Assembly: GCA_001771975.1 (NCBI GenBank)
Contig: MERE01000153.1
Span: 1 to 9,510, forward strand
From: Betaproteobacteria bacterium RIFCSPLOWO2_02_FULL_68_150
Lineage (GTDB): Bacteria; Pseudomonadota; Gammaproteobacteria; Burkholderiales; SG8-39
Reading direction: 5' to 3'
Length of the DNA stretch: 9,510 nucleotides
Positions 7,516 through 9,510 of this stretch are shown here, one piece after another. Within the stretch, counting starts at the first letter, position 1. Each line of letters starts with the position of its first letter. The notes under the pieces are model-generated. The model saw only the letters and a program-made list of their open reading frames with translations. It was not told the origin of the DNA and searched no databases. The position numbers and the translations under genes were made by a program.

Positions 7516-7957
7516 GGCGGCGTCGCCACACGGACCCGAATACGTCGGCTTCTGGAAGCGCGTCGCGGCGTCGCTCATCGACACGCTGATCCTGCTGATC
7601 GTGATCGTGCCGCTGCTGCTCGCGGTCTACGGCACCGGATATCTGGCGCGCGCGCAGGAATCCGGCCTGGCCGGATTCTGGGATTTCGTGATCCAGGTCG
7701 TGCTGCCCGCGGTTGCCGTGATCCTGTTCTGGAAATACCGCGGCGCGACGCCCGGCAAGATGGCGATCTCGGCGCGCATCGTCGATGCCCGCAGCGGTGC
7801 GGCGCCGAGCACCGGCCAGCTGGTGGGGCGCTATTTCGCCTACCTCGTTTCGGCGCTGCCGCTCGGTCTCGGTTTCTTCTGGATCGGTATCGACCGCAGG
7901 AAGCAGGGCTTTCACGACAAACTCGCCAACACGGTGGTGGTCTACGACGATGATTGA
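7487..7957 (+). CDS. RDD family membrane protein
   Basis: This 156-residue inner-membrane protein has three likely membrane segments at about 30-52, 64-83 and 114-136. The family's signature residues are Arg25 and Asp32 in FWKRVAASLIDTL and the late Asp144 in GFHDKLANTVVV. KYRGATPGKMAISARIVDA (83-101) is the usual cytoplasmic stretch between the second and third segments. The first 18 residues are a Ser/Pro/Ala-rich tail with no recognisable function. RDD proteins are widespread and mostly of unknown role; some have been linked to ion transport. The gene overlaps the MDR gene by 29 bp and the glutathione transferase gene by 8 bp, so it belongs to the operon. Whether it serves the same pathway is not clear from sequence. 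Confidence 0.92.
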   Translation: MESNSSSSPEAASPHGPEYVGFWKRVAASLIDTLILLIVIVPLLLAVYGTGYLARAQESGLAGFWDFVIQVVLPAVAVILFWKYRGATPGKMAISARIVDARSGAAPSTGQLVGRYFAYLVSALPLGLGFFWIGIDRRKQGFHDKLANTVVVYDDD

Positions 7958-8645
7958 GCTCTACACCTGGCCCACGCCCAACGGCCACAAGATCCACATC
8001 ATGCTGGAAGAGACCGGGCTGCCCTATCGGGTGCATCCGGTCGATATCGGCGCCGGTGATCAGTTCGAGCCCGAGTTCCTCAAGATCTCGCCCAACAACA
8101 AGATGCCGGCGATGGTCGACACGGACGGCCCGGGCGGCAAGCCGTTCGCGCTTGCGGAATCGGGCGCGATGCTGTTTTATCTCGCCTCCAAGACCGGCCG
8201 CTTCCTGCCCGAAGACCTGCGCGAGCGCTGGCAGGTGCTGCAGTGGGTCATGTTCCAGATGGGTCACATCGGGCCGATGCTCGGACAGGCGCATCACTTC
8301 CTCGGCTACGCCCCGGAGAAGATCCCCTACGCGATGAATCGCTACAGGAACGAAGCGAACCGCCTGTATGGGGTGCTCGAGCGACGCCTGAACGACTCGC
8401 CGCATCTCGCCTGCGCCGAGTACACGATCGCCGACATGGCGGTGATGCCCTGGCTGCGGTTTCCCGAGCGGCAGGGCGTGAACATCGGCGAATTCCCGGC
8501 GCTCAAGCGCTGGCGCGACGGCATCGCACAACGGCCTGCGGTGCTGCGCGCACTGCAGGTGCTGGCCGACCGGCGCCGCGCCGGCCCGCATACGGAGAGG
8601 GAGCGTGAGGTCCTCTTCGGCGCCACCCAGTATGCCAAGCACTGA
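7950..8645 (+). CDS. yfcG: Nu-class glutathione transferase / glutathione disulfide-bond oxidoreductase (YfcG-like)
   Basis: This 231-residue protein starts MIELYTWPTPNGHKIHIMLE, very close to E. coli YfcG as I remember it. Thr9 and Asn11 occupy the positions that contact glutathione sulfur in YfcG, which has no active-site cysteine. The thioredoxin-like N domain continues with ISPNNKMPAMVD (46-57, cis-Pro53) and the glutathione-binding ESGAMLFYLASKTG (70-83, Glu70/Ser71). The helical C domain has LQWVMFQMGHIGPMLGQAHHF (97-117), YTIADMAVMPW (158-168) and a basic tail. The known activity of YfcG is GSH-dependent disulfide reduction with little classical transferase activity. The ATG at 7950 overlaps the RDD stop by 8 bp. 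A longer in-frame extension upstream was rejected because it reads through the RDD gene in another frame and lies before the conserved start. Confidence 0.95.
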   Translation: MIELYTWPTPNGHKIHIMLEETGLPYRVHPVDIGAGDQFEPEFLKISPNNKMPAMVDTDGPGGKPFALAESGAMLFYLASKTGRFLPEDLRERWQVLQWVMFQMGHIGPMLGQAHHFLGYAPEKIPYAMNRYRNEANRLYGVLERRLNDSPHLACAEYTIADMAVMPWLRFPERQGVNIGEFPALKRWRDGIAQRPAVLRALQVLADRRRAGPHTEREREVLFGATQYAKH

Positions 8646-9405
8646 TTTGGCGGGAAAGGTTGCCTGGATCACGGGCGGCGGCAGCGGCATCGGGCTCGCC
8701 GCGGCGCTTGCGCTCGCGAACGCCGGGGTGCATGTGGTCATTTCCGGCCGGACGGCTCGTACCAACGAGCAGGCGCTGAGCGAGATCCAGCGCCGCGGCA
8801 GCGCCGAGGCCATCCTGCTCGACGTCTGCGACAAGAAGGCGGTCGCAGCGACCGCCGCCGAGATCGAACGGCGGCATGGCAGGATCGACATCCTCGTCAA
8901 TAGCGCCGGCACCAACATCGGCGGCGGCAAGCGCAACCTGGCGACCATGACGCTCGAGGGATGGGACGAGGTCGTGGCGGCGAACCTGTCGGGCCTGTTC
9001 TATTGCTGCCACGCCGTGATTCCCGGCATGCGCGCGCGTCGGGACGGCCTCGTCATCAACGTGTCGTCGTGGGCCGGGCGCTATGCCAGCCAGCTCACCG
9101 GGCCCGCGTACAACGCCACCAAGCGCGCCGTGATCGCAGTCACCGAATCGATCAACATGGAGGAGTGCCGCAACGGCATCCGCGCGACTTCGATCCTGCC
9201 GGGAGAAGTGGCGACTCCGATCCTCGAGAAGCGGCCGGTGCCGCCCTCGCCCGAGGAGCGCGCGCGCATGGCGCAGCCCGAAGACCTCGGCGCGGCGATC
9301 CTGTTCGTGGCGTCGCTCCCGGCGCGCACCTGCGTTAACGAACTGATCATCAGTCCGACCTGGAACCGCTTTTACACCGGCGGCCTGGAAACGCCCAAGG
9401 CTTGA
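8632..9405 (+). CDS. Short-chain dehydrogenase/reductase (classical SDR)
   Basis: This 257-residue protein is a classical SDR. The cofactor motif is TGGGSGIG (14-21) and the strand-end motif is NSAG (90-93). The catalytic set is Asn118, Ser145/Ser146 in VINVSSWAGR, Tyr160 and Lys164 in YNATK. Arg40 after the second strand (VVISGRTAR) suggests NADP(H) preference. The C-terminus, with RTCVNELIISPTWNRFY (232-248), is the form seen in a common bacterial SDR subgroup of unknown substrate. The ATG at 8632 gives the usual N-terminus and overlaps the glutathione transferase gene by 14 bp, but has no ribosome binding site. A GTG at 8605, preceded by a purine-rich GGAGAGGGAG (8594..8603), would add nine residues and is a real alternative. 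It probably oxidises or reduces a hydroxyl or keto intermediate of the pathway. Confidence 0.93.
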   Translation: MPSTDLAGKVAWITGGGSGIGLAAALALANAGVHVVISGRTARTNEQALSEIQRRGSAEAILLDVCDKKAVAATAAEIERRHGRIDILVNSAGTNIGGGKRNLATMTLEGWDEVVAANLSGLFYCCHAVIPGMRARRDGLVINVSSWAGRYASQLTGPAYNATKRAVIAVTESINMEECRNGIRATSILPGEVATPILEKRPVPPSPEERARMAQPEDLGAAILFVASLPARTCVNELIISPTWNRFYTGGLETPKA

Positions 9406-9510
9406 TTTTCCTTCGCGTCACCCTGCCGTTCCTGGCGGGGTATTTTCTTTCCTACAACTACCGCGCGGTCAACGCGCTGCTCGGGCCGCTGCTCGCCGAG
9501 GAGTTCTCGC
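9402..9510 (+). CDS. MFS transporter, N-terminal fragment (runs off right edge)
   Basis: I translated this by hand from a TTG that overlaps the SDR stop (TTGA). About 36 codons are present, reading LIFLRVTLPFLAGYFLSYNY and then RAVNALLGPLLAEEFS, with no stop. A hydrophobic first helix followed by YFLSYNYRAVNALLGPLLAEEF is typical of the N-terminus of major facilitator superfamily permeases. TTG is the only ATG, GTG or TTG after the last in-frame stop (TAA at 9336) and before the conserved segment. AAGG (9397..9400) lies close in front of it. A transporter at this point in the operon would import the pathway substrate or export a product. The rest of the gene is needed to place its subfamily. 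Confidence 0.75.
   Translation, partial: MIFLRVTLPFLAGYFLSYNYRAVNALLGPLLAEEFS

Noticed and set aside
7785..7949. N-terminal extension of the glutathione transferase back to 7785
   Set aside because: It lies wholly inside the RDD gene in another frame, is Arg/Ser-rich, and precedes the conserved family start MIELYTWPTPNGHK.
7575..8948. Minus-strand open frame of 457 codons across the RDD, glutathione transferase and SDR genes
   Set aside because: It crosses three well-supported genes on the other strand and shows no family motif.

Overview
The window is compact, GC-rich bacterial DNA with about ten genes and almost no non-coding space. Composition, pervasive gene overlap, a YfcG-type (nu class) glutathione transferase and a PimC/PimD-like acyl-CoA dehydrogenase pair suggest a proteobacterium. 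A betaproteobacterium is my best guess, but nothing here fixes the taxonomy. I see no RNA genes, insertion sequences, CRISPR arrays or phage genes.

Left half (1..3952, minus strand), in order of transcription. First comes a complete GMC-family FAD oxidoreductase (3952->2375). After 47 bp follows a 577-residue signalling enzyme (2327->594) that joins a GAF sensor, a SpoIIE/RsbU-type PP2C phosphatase and an RsbW-type HATPase kinase/anti-sigma domain. Its 3' end overlaps a 97-residue STAS anti-sigma-factor antagonist (607->314). Last is the N-terminal part of an ECF sigma factor (from about 278), which runs off the left edge. The last three form a compact partner-switching module placed directly before an ECF sigma gene. 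The sigma gene is clearly poorer in GC (about 54% by hand count over 1..300) than the sampled neighbouring lines (about 62-68%).

Divergent intergenic region (3953..4198, 246 bp). It holds a plausible sigma70 promoter for the GMC gene, with a perfect 10-bp palindrome between its -35 and -10 boxes. A second, related palindrome lies just upstream of the -35. On the plus strand a GGAACT ... CGTC pair weakly resembles an ECF-type promoter.

Right half (4199..9510, plus strand) is one tightly packed operon. It encodes the large and small subunits of a two-gene acyl-CoA dehydrogenase, an NADP-dependent MDR reductase (PTGR/CurA-like), an RDD membrane protein, a YfcG-like glutathione transferase, a classical SDR, and the start of an MFS transporter cut by the right edge. 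Spacings run from +7 bp to overlaps of up to 29 bp, with several GTG/TTG starts. This looks like a catabolic or modification pathway for an acyl-CoA or carbonyl-containing compound plus a transporter. No ligase, hydratase or thiolase is visible, so the substrate cannot be named.

The most interesting points are the GAF-phosphatase-kinase/STAS/ECF module, the position of the catalytic glutamate in the acyl-CoA dehydrogenase pair, and the palindromes in the divergent promoter region.
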